The notes beneath the pieces are model-generated. The model searched no databases, was not told the origin of the DNA, and saw only the letters and a program-made list of their open reading frames with translations. The position numbers and the translations under genes were made by a program. DNA of 11,137 nt from Hyphomicrobiales bacterium (lineage in GTDB: Bacteria; Pseudomonadota; Alphaproteobacteria; Rhizobiales; Xanthobacteraceae): positions 1 through 11,137 of the forward strand of contig JACQDO010000178.1 of the NCBI GenBank assembly GCA_016201085.1, read 5' to 3'. Numbering within the stretch: position 1 is the first letter of the stretch; each line of letters begins with the position of its first letter. Below are positions 1 to 6,306 of this stretch, piece by piece.

Positions 1-392
1 GCTAGATCGCAGGTCGCGACCAGCTGGCAGCCGGCCGCGGTGGCGACGCCTTCCACTGCCGCGATCACCGGCTGCGGCAGGTTGACGATCGCCTGCATCA
101 GCTTGCTGCAATCCTGCATCAGTTGGCGCGTATAGGCGCGGCCGCCGTCGCTGTCGGCGCGATGGGCGGTGACTTCCTTGAGATCGTGGCCGGCGGAGAA
201 GGCCGGCCCGTTGGCCGCCAGCACCACGGCGCGGATCGTCCGGTCGGCGGCGATTTCGGTGAAGGCGGCGGATAACGCGCTCAGCATCGCTTCCGACAGG
301 CTGTTGCGCGCCTGCGGGCGGTTGAGCACGAGGATGGCGATGTCCTTGTCGCGCTCGCGCAGCAGCACGGGCGCCGTGGCTTGGATATTCAT
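1..392 (-). CDS. Enoyl-CoA hydratase/isomerase (crotonase) family protein, ECHDC3-like, 5' part only
   Basis: The gene starts at an ATG (392 on the minus strand) and runs off the left edge, so only about 130 N-terminal residues of a protein usually near 260 are visible. Crotonase hallmarks are clear: LNRPQARNSLS near residues 23-33, the first oxyanion-hole loop AFSAGHDLKE at 64-73, and the second oxyanion-hole helix GVATAAGCQLVATCDL at 115-130. Members of this fold stabilise a CoA-thioester enolate in fatty-acid or related acyl-CoA metabolism in the cytosol. At position 123 a Gln stands where classical enoyl-CoA hydratases have their first catalytic Glu. The FSxGHDLKE signature resembles the ECHDC3-type subgroup, so hydratase activity should not be assumed. 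The second Glu lies outside the window. The start has no obvious Shine-Dalgarno sequence, but no better in-frame start is visible just upstream. It diverges from the thioesterase gene at 489. Family assignment is secure; substrate is unknown. Confidence 0.9.
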   Translation of the reverse strand, partial: MNIQATAPVLLRERDKDIAILVLNRPQARNSLSEAMLSALSAAFTEIAADRTIRAVVLAANGPAFSAGHDLKEVTAHRADSDGGRAYTRQLMQDCSKLMQAIVNLPQPVIAAVEGVATAAGCQLVATCDL

Positions 393-488
393 GACGCGAA
401 GCTTAACCCGAAGCGGCGGCTTCCGGTACAGCCGCGGTCATGCAAAATGGTATGGCGGACCGCCGGATGGCCGGCGAGGGGGGCCTGC

Positions 489-920
489 ATGCCGTCACCT
501 GCACTGAATACGGACGAGATCGCCAAACTGCTGCATGAGGTGTTTCCGCAGGCGTTCTATCCGGGCTGCGATCACAGCATCGAGCGTGTCGATTATGGCG
601 ACGTGCGTGTGCGCTGGCGGTTCGACCCGGGCAGCTTGCGCCCGGGCGGCACGATTTCCGGGCCGACCATGATGGAATTGGCCGACTTCGCCATGTATGT
701 CGCCGTGTTTTCGGCGATCGGGCCGCAGCCGCTGGCGGTGACCACCAATCTTACCATCAATTTTCTGCGCAAGCCGGCGCAGGCCGACCTTGTTGCCGAT
801 GCCAAATTGATGAAGGTCGGCAAGCGCTTAGCGGTAGGGGAGGTGACCATTTATTCGGTCGGAATGGCGGAGCCGGTGGCGCACGTCACCGCCACCTATT
901 CCATCCCGGCGCAGCGGTGA
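489..920 (+). CDS. PaaI-family hotdog-fold thioesterase
   Basis: This 143-residue protein has the size and layout of PaaI-type acyl-CoA thioesterases, which hydrolyse acyl- or aryl-CoA esters in the cytosol. The hotdog signature is GGTISGPTMMELADFA at residues 53-68: the glycine turn into the long central helix, with Asp66 in the place of the usual acidic catalytic residue. The strand TTNLTINFLRKP at 85-96 is followed by the typical VADAKLMKVGKRLAVGEV strands. I chose ATG 489 because GAGGGGGG lies just upstream. The open frame extends back to 381, but that start would overlap the divergent crotonase gene and has no ribosome-binding site. The crotonase neighbour acts on the same kind of substrate (acyl-CoA), so a shared acyl-CoA clean-up role is plausible but inferred. 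About 96 bases separate the two start codons and presumably hold both promoters. The substrate cannot be read from sequence. Confidence 0.88.
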   Translation: MPSPALNTDEIAKLLHEVFPQAFYPGCDHSIERVDYGDVRVRWRFDPGSLRPGGTISGPTMMELADFAMYVAVFSAIGPQPLAVTTNLTINFLRKPAQADLVADAKLMKVGKRLAVGEVTIYSVGMAEPVAHVTATYSIPAQR

Positions 921-991
921 TTAGCCGCTGGTGCTAAATTACCATTCTTATAACCAATTGATGTTGTTTATGACTTTAGCGCAGGAGGGCG

Positions 992-1020
992 TTGACCTCG
1001 CCTGTCCGCTCGGCTACATA
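992..1020 (+). promoter_or_regulatory. Predicted sigma-70-type promoter of rplM-rpsI
   Basis: TTGACC (992-997) and TACATA (1015-1020) are separated by exactly 17 bases, close to the housekeeping -35/-10 consensus used in alphaproteobacteria. A start about 7 bases downstream of the -10 box would give a leader of roughly 40 bases before the rplM ATG. This is the only good match between the thioesterase stop (920) and rplM (1068), and its position suits a highly expressed ribosomal operon. No start site has been measured. Confidence 0.6.
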
Positions 1021-1031
1021 GCCGCAACTTC

Positions 1032-1047
1032 GGCGCGACTGCGCGCC
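1032..1047 (+). promoter_or_regulatory. Short GC-only hairpin in the rplM leader
   Basis: GGCGCG-ACTG-CGCGCC is a perfect six-base-pair stem with a four-base loop. It lies at the predicted 5' end of the rplM mRNA, and its 3' arm ends ten bases before the AAGGA ribosome-binding site (1057-1061). L13 is known to repress its own operon in E. coli, and structured L13 leaders exist in Firmicutes, so this could be a binding site for L13 or an mRNA-stabilising 5' stem. That role is inference; the stem is small and could occur by chance in GC-rich DNA. Confidence 0.35.
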
Positions 1048-1067
1048 TAAATTTCCAAGGATTCGTC

Positions 1068-1532
1068 ATGAAGACCTATTCGGCCAAAGCCGCCGACATC
1101 GAGAAGAAATGGATTTCGATCGACGCCACCGGGCTGGTGATCGGCCGGCTCGCCACGATCGTCGCGATGAGGCTGCGCGGCAAGCACAAGGCGACCTACA
1201 CCCCGCACGTCGACGACGGTGACAACGTCATCGTCATCAACGCCGCCAAGGCGGTGTTCACCGGCCGCAAGAAAGAAAAGAAGGTTTACTACCACCACAC
1301 CGGCTTCATCGGCGGCATCAAAGAACGCACGGCCAAGCAAATTATGGACGGCCGCTTCCCCGAACGCGTGGTCGAGAAGGCGGTCGAGCGCATGCTGCCG
1401 CGCGGACCGCTCGGCCGCGTGCAATACGGCAATCTGCGCGTCTATCCGGGCGCCGAGCATCCGCACGAGGCGCAGAAGCCCGAGCCGCTCGATGTTGCCG
1501 CCATGAACCGCAAGAACGTGAGGAGTGCCTGA
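1068..1532 (+). CDS. rplM: 50S ribosomal protein L13
   Basis: This 154-residue protein is the usual length for alphaproteobacterial L13, an early-assembling protein of the large ribosomal subunit that binds 23S rRNA. Recognisable stretches are [19 protein letters not shown] (residues about 21-39), [17 protein letters not shown] in the middle, [19 protein letters not shown] (about 102-120) and [19 protein letters not shown] near the end. An AAGGA at 1057-1061 precedes the ATG by six bases. It is the first gene of the rplM-rpsI operon, with only two bases before the rpsI start, so the genes are very probably translationally coupled. A promoter and a small leader hairpin lie just upstream. Nothing is unusual in the protein. 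Confidence 0.98.
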   Translation: MKTYSAKAADIEKKWISIDATGLVIGRLATIVAMRLRGKHKATYTPHVDDGDNVIVINAAKAVFTGRKKEKKVYYHHTGFIGGIKERTAKQIMDGRFPERVVEKAVERMLPRGPLGRVQYGNLRVYPGAEHPHEAQKPEPLDVAAMNRKNVRSA

Positions 1533-1534
1533 CC

Positions 1535-2011
1535 GTGGCCGAGACCGTACAGTCGCTGGAAGGATTGGCGAGCCTCAAGCCGGCAGCACCCGAGGCGCCG
1601 CAATACGTGCAGAAGCTCGACGCGCAGGGCCGCGCCTATGCCACCGGCAAGCGCAAGAACGCGGTCGCCCGCGTCTGGATCAAGCCCGGCTCCGGCAAGA
1701 TCGTCGTCAACACCAAGACCGTGGAAGTATTTTTCGCGCGTCCGGTGCTGCGCATGCTGATCCAGCAGCCGCTGGTCGCCGCCAATCGCACCGGGCAATA
1801 CGATGTGACCTGCACCGTCTCCGGTGGCGGCCTGTCCGGCCAGGCCGGCGCGGTGCGCCATGGCCTGTCCAAGGCGCTGACCTATTTCGAACCGGAGCTG
1901 CGCAGTCCGCTCAAGCGCGGCGGCTTCCTCACCCGCGACTCGCGCGTGGTCGAACGCAAGAAGTACGGCCGGGCCAAGGCGCGGCGCTCCTTCCAGTTCT
2001 CCAAGCGTTAA
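1535..2011 (+). CDS. rpsI: 30S ribosomal protein S9
   Basis: This 158-residue protein belongs to the small ribosomal subunit; the C-terminal tail of S9 reaches the P-site tRNA. The core begins at [20 protein letters not shown] (about residues 36-55) and continues through [31 protein letters not shown] and [14 protein letters not shown]. It ends in the universal basic tail RRSFQFSKR. About 35 extra N-terminal residues precede the core, a feature of alphaproteobacterial S9. The start is a GTG two bases after the rplM stop, and AGGAG at 1521-1525 lies inside the end of rplM. The GTG is supported because the protein then begins [12 protein letters not shown], like its relatives. A strong terminator follows at 2035-2067. 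Confidence 0.98.
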   Translation: MAETVQSLEGLASLKPAAPEAPQYVQKLDAQGRAYATGKRKNAVARVWIKPGSGKIVVNTKTVEVFFARPVLRMLIQQPLVAANRTGQYDVTCTVSGGGLSGQAGAVRHGLSKALTYFEPELRSPLKRGGFLTRDSRVVERKKYGRAKARRSFQFSKR

Positions 2012-2034
2012 CAAAAAGCTATCGCGTTCGGACG

Positions 2035-2067
2035 AAAGGGCACGCAAAACGCGTGCCCTTTTGTTTT
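2035..2067 (+). terminator. Rho-independent terminator of rplM-rpsI
   Basis: AAAGGGCACGC and GCGTGCCCTTT form a perfect 11-base-pair stem around a five-base loop (AAAAC), followed by TTTTGTTTT. It begins 24 bases after the rpsI stop, so it should end the ribosomal operon and separate it from the cyclase gene downstream. Confidence 0.92.
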
Positions 2068-2204
2068 GCGCTGAGCGATTGCCTCGAATTGCGGCGTATT
2101 CATTTACCGTTCGGCAACGCTGTTTAGTAAGTGCCGAGCGCGCAGTAACACCTATCAAACCATGGCGGGCTAGGTTTAACGCGGGCCAGGGTTCGGTGGG
2201 TTCC

Positions 2205-3443
2205 ATGACGCTTGACGTCCAGACATTGTCGGTTGTGACGGTATTCGTCACGGCGCTGCTTGGGGCATTGCTCGTTTTCGCGGGCTTGCAGAACCGGGCC
2301 GTGCGCGCGCCCATGATCTGGGGCGCCGCCTATATCGTCGGTGCCGTGGGCTTGGCGCTCATCACCACGCACGGCGCGGCGCCCGATTGGCTCTCGATCA
2401 CCATCGCCAACGGACTTGTGCTGCTGGGCTCCGCGCTCACCTGGGCCGGCGCGCGCATGTTCGACGGCCGGCCGGTTCGTCCCGGTCTGGTGCTGGCGGC
2501 GCCGGCGCTGTGGCTGATCGCCTGCATGGTTCCCGCCTTCGAGCGCGACATCAATCTGCGCGTGGTGCTGGTCTCCGCGTTGATGGCCATGCTCGCCGCG
2601 GTCACGGCGGAAGAATTCTGGCGCGGCCGCTCCGAACCGCTGATGTCGCGCTGGCCGACGGTGTGCGCGCTGCTCGCTTATGCGGCGGCGCTGCTGGCGC
2701 GCATTCCGGCCACGATGCTGTCGCCGATCCTGCAAGGCCAGTCGATCATGAGCGGCGTGTCGTTCGCGCTGCTTGCTTTCGGAACGCTGCTGTTCACGGT
2801 GGTGCTGGCCTTCCTGCTGCTCAACATGACCAAGGAACGCACCGAGTTGCAGCACAAGATCGCATCGCTGATCGATCCGCTGAGCGGCGTGCCGAACCGG
2901 CGTGCTTTCCTCGAGGGCGCCAACCGGTTGCTGATGCAGCAGAGCCTCGATTACGAGCCGCTGGCCGTGTTGCTGTTCGATCTCGACCGCTTCAAGACGA
3001 TCAACGACCAGCTCGGCCATGGCACCGGCGATATGGTGCTGCAGATATTCGCCTCGACCGCGAGCCACACGCTCGGGTCCGACACGATGTTCGGCCGCAT
3101 CGGCGGCGAGGAATTTGCCGCCGTGCTGCCGGTCGGCGATCTCGGCGAAGCGGTGGCGATCGCCGATCGCGTGCGTCGCAATTTCGCCAAAGCGGCGGCG
3201 GCGCATGGCACCGACGATCTGCTACCCAGCGTCAGCGTTGGCGTGACCTTGGGCTGCGATCCGTCCTTGCCGGTGGCCGGTCTGCTGGCGGCCGCCGACC
3301 AGGCGCTGTATCGCGCCAAGGCGAACGGCCGCAATCGTGTGGAAAGTTCCGAACCCGAAATGAGCGAAACGGCGGCGCAGAAAAAAGCGGACGCGCGGCC
3401 AAGCGACCGGCGTGGCTGGCGGCAGACCGCCGTGCGGGCCTGA
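2205..3443 (+). CDS. Membrane-anchored GGDEF diguanylate cyclase (first of tandem pair)
   Basis: This 412-residue protein should make the second messenger cyclic di-GMP from two GTP. Its N-terminal half shows about seven hydrophobic segments (roughly residues 9-30, 35-54, 62-82, 92-112, 118-138, 149-170 and 184-208). A GGDEF domain begins at DPLSGVPNRR (about 224). The metal-binding strand FDLDRFKTIND lies near 258-268, and the active-site loop GGEEF is at 300-304, so it looks catalytically competent. The inhibitory RxxD site expected just before the loop is absent; GSDT stands there. A basic C-terminal tail follows the domain. I chose ATG 2205 because the first hydrophobic segment follows it as in the downstream paralog. 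The frame stays open back to 2061, but that stretch overlaps the rpsI terminator and does not look coding. The Shine-Dalgarno match (GGTGGG) is modest. The signal sensed by the membrane part is unknown. Confidence 0.9.
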   Translation: MTLDVQTLSVVTVFVTALLGALLVFAGLQNRAVRAPMIWGAAYIVGAVGLALITTHGAAPDWLSITIANGLVLLGSALTWAGARMFDGRPVRPGLVLAAPALWLIACMVPAFERDINLRVVLVSALMAMLAAVTAEEFWRGRSEPLMSRWPTVCALLAYAAALLARIPATMLSPILQGQSIMSGVSFALLAFGTLLFTVVLAFLLLNMTKERTELQHKIASLIDPLSGVPNRRAFLEGANRLLMQQSLDYEPLAVLLFDLDRFKTINDQLGHGTGDMVLQIFASTASHTLGSDTMFGRIGGEEFAAVLPVGDLGEAVAIADRVRRNFAKAAAAHGTDDLLPSVSVGVTLGCDPSLPVAGLLAAADQALYRAKANGRNRVESSEPEMSETAAQKKADARPSDRRGWRQTAVRA

Positions 3444-3487
3444 ACGCCTGGGAATTTAAGCGAATTTAGACAAATTTTTCCTCGAAG

Positions 3488-3510
3488 CTTGCGCATTAGC
3501 GCAAGGTTTT
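3488..3510 (+). terminator. Candidate terminator between the two cyclase genes
   Basis: CTTGCGC-ATTA-GCGCAAG is a seven-base-pair stem with a four-base loop followed by GTTTT. It lies 44 bases after the first cyclase gene. The U-tract is short, so termination may be partial. Confidence 0.5.
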
Positions 3511-3587
3511 GCGCACATCCATGTTGGTATCCTTTGCCCGCGCGGCCCGGTATCCGGAGTGTGCCGGAGGGCGGCAATGGAAATTGA

Positions 3588-3825
3588 ATGGTCGCCGCAG
3601 CCAATCTTCAGCTGTCCGCCTTGGATATACCGACGCTCGCGGTCGTGGCGGTGTGCGTTGCCGCGCTGCTTGGAATATTTCTGCTGTTCGCCTGGCTGCA
3701 ACAGCGCAGCGACCGCGCGCTGGCCTGGTGGGGCTCGGCCTATCTGATCGGCGCGTCTTCGATCGCCTTGTGGGGAGCGCCTTCGCCGCCGTACCATCTG
3801 CCGCAGGAAATGCCGGAAGTGGAAC
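3588..3825 (+). pseudogene. N-terminal fragment of the second membrane cyclase, out of frame with its catalytic half
   Basis: From ATG 3588 this frame encodes two hydrophobic segments that parallel the start of the first cyclase. Shared features are a run ending FLLFAWLQQRS (first copy LLVFAGLQNRA) and WGSAYLIGA (first copy WGAAYIVGA). After about residue 65 the frame becomes proline- and charge-rich and no longer resembles the family, while the +1 frame resumes the homologous sequence at WNGVRLFHGRP from 3820. The homologous stretch is about 32 bases shorter than in the first copy, which would remove transmembrane segment 3 and shift the frame. The literal open frame continues to 4619, but that part is a shadow. 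GGAGG at 3566-3570 is 17 bases from ATG 3588, long for a ribosome-binding site. A closer ATG at 3577 is in another frame. Alternatives to real decay are a sequencing or assembly error. Confidence 0.75.
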
Positions 3826-3828
3826 GGC

Positions 3829-4848
3829 GTGCGTCTGTTCCACGGGCGCCCGCTGCTGCCGCTCGCTACATTCGCCGGCGCCGCGGCATGGCTGCTGCTG
3901 TGCCAGCTGCCGGTGCTGTCGCCAGAGAGCAATGGCCGCATCGCTCTCGGCGTGCTGGTGGTCGCAGCCTACACATTCGTCATCGCATTCGAGCTATGGC
4001 GCGAGCGGCGCAAGTCGCTGCGTTCGCGCACCGCCGCCATTGTGGTGCCCAGTCTGCACGCCGCGATTTTCCTGATGCCGCTCGTCATGAAGGCAGTCCT
4101 GCCGGACAGTGCTTCCGGCGGTTGGCTGACGTTGTTCGCATTCGAGACGATCATCTACGCGGTCGGTGCCGCCTTCGTCGTGCTGGTGATGGTCAAGGAT
4201 CAGCAGGTTCATGTCTATCGCAACGCCGCCAACACCGATCACCTGACCGGCTTGCTCAACCGCCGCGCCTTCATGGACAGCGCGCATACGCTCAGCAAGC
4301 ATCAAGGCGAACGGGGCGAGCCGTTGACGCTGATGATGTTCGATCTCGATCATTTCAAGTCGATCAACGATCGCTTCGGGCATGCGGTGGGCGACGATGT
4401 GCTGCGCGTGTTTGCAAAGGTGGCGAGCGGCAACATGCGCACGAACGACATCATTGGCCGGCTGGGCGGCGAGGAATTCGCGGCCATCGTGCCCGGTTCG
4501 ATGGATGTGGCCAGAAGCATCGCCGAACGCCTGCGCAACGGCTTCGAGACGTCCGGCGCGCGGGTGGGCGAGCATGCCATCGGCGCGACCGTCAGCATCG
4601 GCGCCGCCACCTCAAATGAGCCGGTGAGCGATATCGACGCCTTGATCATCCGCGCCGATAGCGCGCTCTACAGCGCCAAGCATGCCGGCCGCAACCGCCT
4701 GCATGCGGCGGAAGACGAACCGCCGCGCGGCGAGCGCGAGCGGTCGATCGCCGCGGCGTGCAAGACGCAGTCGGGCACGCGCGGGTGGTGGCCACTGCGC
4801 AAGAGCGCCGCGCGGCGGGCCAAACCGGTCGGTTCGACGGCAGGTTAG
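3829..4848 (+). CDS. GGDEF diguanylate cyclase, C-terminal part of the frameshifted second copy
   Basis: This open frame encodes up to 339 residues from a GTG with GGAAG at 3815-3819, so it could be translated on its own. It holds the last four hydrophobic segments of the ancestral membrane region (near residues 9-30, 36-56, 68-91 and 98-122). A complete GGDEF domain follows: DHLTGLLNRR at 137-146, FDLDHFKSIND at 171-181 and GGEEF at 213-217. Unlike the first copy it carries a canonical RxxD product-inhibition site (RTND, 204-207) five residues before GGEEF, so cyclic di-GMP feedback is expected. The two N-terminal segments lie in a different frame upstream and a third is missing. Codon choice stays GC-rich to the end and all catalytic residues are kept, which suggests a recent break or an artefact rather than long decay. 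Database annotation may list it either as a shortened gene or as a pseudogene. Confidence 0.75.
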   Translation: MRLFHGRPLLPLATFAGAAAWLLLCQLPVLSPESNGRIALGVLVVAAYTFVIAFELWRERRKSLRSRTAAIVVPSLHAAIFLMPLVMKAVLPDSASGGWLTLFAFETIIYAVGAAFVVLVMVKDQQVHVYRNAANTDHLTGLLNRRAFMDSAHTLSKHQGERGEPLTLMMFDLDHFKSINDRFGHAVGDDVLRVFAKVASGNMRTNDIIGRLGGEEFAAIVPGSMDVARSIAERLRNGFETSGARVGEHAIGATVSIGAATSNEPVSDIDALIIRADSALYSAKHAGRNRLHAAEDEPPRGERERSIAAACKTQSGTRGWWPLRKSAARRAKPVGSTAG

Positions 4849-5015
4849 GGCGTCGCCGACGACCTCCATTTCGGTCAAAATCCGTCATAGAGGCCCGTTC
4901 GCACCGAGCCAAGCGCGCTCCGGTGCCGCGGAAATTGATGCCCGCGAGGCTTGAGCAATGGCAGCCGTCTCGGCAATCATGACGGCATGCATCGCTGTTT
5001 CGCTCGGGCCAAATC

Positions 5016-5957
5016 GTGACGCGCATCCTTGTGACCGGCGCATCGGGCTTCATCGGACGCGCTCTGGTCGCCGAGCTCGCCAACGCGGGGCATTCCGTGC
5101 GAGCGGCAATGCGGGAGCCGGCCGACATATTCGCTCAGTCGGTCGAAGTGATTGCGGTATCGGATTTGACGCGCCCAATCGAGTGGCGCCCGCTGTTAAA
5201 AGAGGTCGAGACGGTGGTTCACCTCGCGGGTACCGCGCGTGCTGGGCCTGAGATTGCCGAGCATGTCTATGACCGAGTCAACCGTCTCGCGACTGCCGAA
5301 CTGGCGCACACCGCGAAAGCCGTCGGGATCGGCCACCTCGTCTTCATGTCGTCGATCCGCGCGCAGAGCGGGCCGGATTCGACCAGGATTCTGCGCGAAA
5401 CCGATACGCCGAATCCAACCGACGCTTACGGGCGTTCCAAACTTGCCGCCGAGGAGGCGGTGCGCGCCGCTGGCGTGCCGTTCACGATTCTGCGCCCGGC
5501 CTTGATCTATGGCCCCGGCGTGAAAGGTAATTTCGCGCGATTGATGGAGCTTGCGCGAAAACCATGGCCGCTGCCATTCGGTCTCTGTCGCAACCGCCGA
5601 TCGCTGCTCGGGCGGCGGAATCTGATCGACGCCGTTCACCTCGTCTTGGCGTCGCCGGCGAGCAAAGGCGAGACCTACGTCGTGGCGGACCCGATGGCGC
5701 TAACGTTGGCGGAGATTGTCGCGGCGTTACGTGCCGGCGAAGGGCGGAGAGCGGGATTATGGCCTGTCCCTCCGGCATTGATTGCGCTTGCCGCGAGCGC
5801 CGTCGGCCGTGCGCAAGAATGGCAGCGTGCCAAAGGGACATTGGTCGCCGATCCGACAAAAATTATCGATGCGGGGTGGAAACCCGCATTTGATACGAGG
5901 GCGGGCCTTGCCTCGCTGGCCCGCGCAATATCACAGACGCCAAACGGACATGCCTAA
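5016..5957 (+). CDS. NAD-dependent epimerase/dehydratase (extended SDR), nucleotide-sugar type
   Basis: This 313-residue extended short-chain dehydrogenase/reductase has the N-terminal NAD(P)-binding fingerprint TGASGFIG at residues 7-14. It also has HLAG near 69-72, the catalytic serine region MSSIRAQSG at 111-119 and the YxxxK pair as Tyr138/Lys142. The C-terminal part, with LRPALIYGPGVKGNF followed by a conserved NRRS motif and a NLIDAVHLVL helix, resembles UDP-sugar epimerases/reductases of the WbpK/WbpV kind used for O-antigen precursors. That closer placement is my impression and needs a tree. The GTG start is the only sensible one, because an in-frame TGA lies at 4980-4982 and no ATG follows it; the ribosome-binding site is weak. 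It sits 167 bases after the broken cyclase with no other sugar gene in view, so the pathway is unknown. Confidence 0.88.
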   Translation: MTRILVTGASGFIGRALVAELANAGHSVRAAMREPADIFAQSVEVIAVSDLTRPIEWRPLLKEVETVVHLAGTARAGPEIAEHVYDRVNRLATAELAHTAKAVGIGHLVFMSSIRAQSGPDSTRILRETDTPNPTDAYGRSKLAAEEAVRAAGVPFTILRPALIYGPGVKGNFARLMELARKPWPLPFGLCRNRRSLLGRRNLIDAVHLVLASPASKGETYVVADPMALTLAEIVAALRAGEGRRAGLWPVPPALIALAASAVGRAQEWQRAKGTLVADPTKIIDAGWKPAFDTRAGLASLARAISQTPNGHA

Positions 5958-6039
5958 GTCAGCCGCCAGATCGCATGCCGAGACTGCGAGCGGGTAGGTC
6001 GCAACGTCTCGTTAACGATATCGGCGTTAGCATGCGCCG

Positions 6040-6282
6040 ATGGTGCGTATTCCCAATAGCGGCCAGGCCGAGGCTCAGGTGCTTGCGCTCGAGGCATATG
6101 CCGAGCGCGCCGGTGCCGCGCTGGCCTGCGCCTATTCCTCGTCGGCCGAATTGGACGCCGCGCTGATCGCGCAGCGCCGCGCCGCCGGCGTCTACGGCCC
6201 CCGGCGGCATCGCAAGCAACTGCTGGCGACCGGCGCCGGCATTGCGGCCGCTCTGGCGGTCATCGTTTTCCTGATGGCCTGA
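6040..6282 (+). CDS. Small hypothetical protein with C-terminal membrane anchor
   Basis: I do not recognise this 80-residue protein. It has a polar, alanine-rich N-terminal part, a basic stretch GPRRHRKQ just before the membrane, and a single hydrophobic segment at about residues 60-79 that reaches the C-terminus. It would therefore be a tail-anchored inner-membrane protein with a cytosolic N-terminus. Third codon positions are strongly G/C like the neighbouring genes, which supports real coding. No clear Shine-Dalgarno sequence precedes the ATG, and the overlapping frame from 5975 looks like a shadow. It ends 24 bases before the end of the convergent solute-receptor gene. Function cannot be proposed from sequence. 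Confidence 0.6.
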   Translation: MVRIPNSGQAEAQVLALEAYAERAGAALACAYSSSAELDAALIAQRRAAGVYGPRRHRKQLLATGAGIAAALAVIVFLMA

Positions 6283-6306
6283 TCGATCCGCTCGCCGCCT
6301 TAATCA

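Noticed and set aside
912..930. CAGCGG/CCGCTG hairpin over the thioesterase stop codon as a terminator
   Set aside because: No U-tract follows the stem and the loop is seven bases; it may be incidental.
2061..2204. N-terminal extension of the first cyclase up to 2061
   Set aside because: It overlaps the rpsI terminator T-tract, encodes no family-like sequence, and the paralog begins near the ATG at 2205.
2124..3206. Long minus-strand open frame of 360 codons opposite the first cyclase
   Set aside because: Low-complexity His/Arg/Gln-rich product typical of the antisense of a GC-rich gene; the plus strand carries a clear GGDEF protein.
3829..4619. Continuation of the 3588 frame to 4619 as a real 343-residue protein
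   Set aside because: After about 3780 the product becomes Arg/Ala-rich without family similarity, while the other frame encodes the GGDEF domain.
4849..5015. Additional small gene or terminator between the second cyclase and the epimerase
   Set aside because: Open frames here run into the epimerase in the wrong frame, the CGTC/GACG pairing near 4851-4861 has no T-run, and I see no convincing signal.
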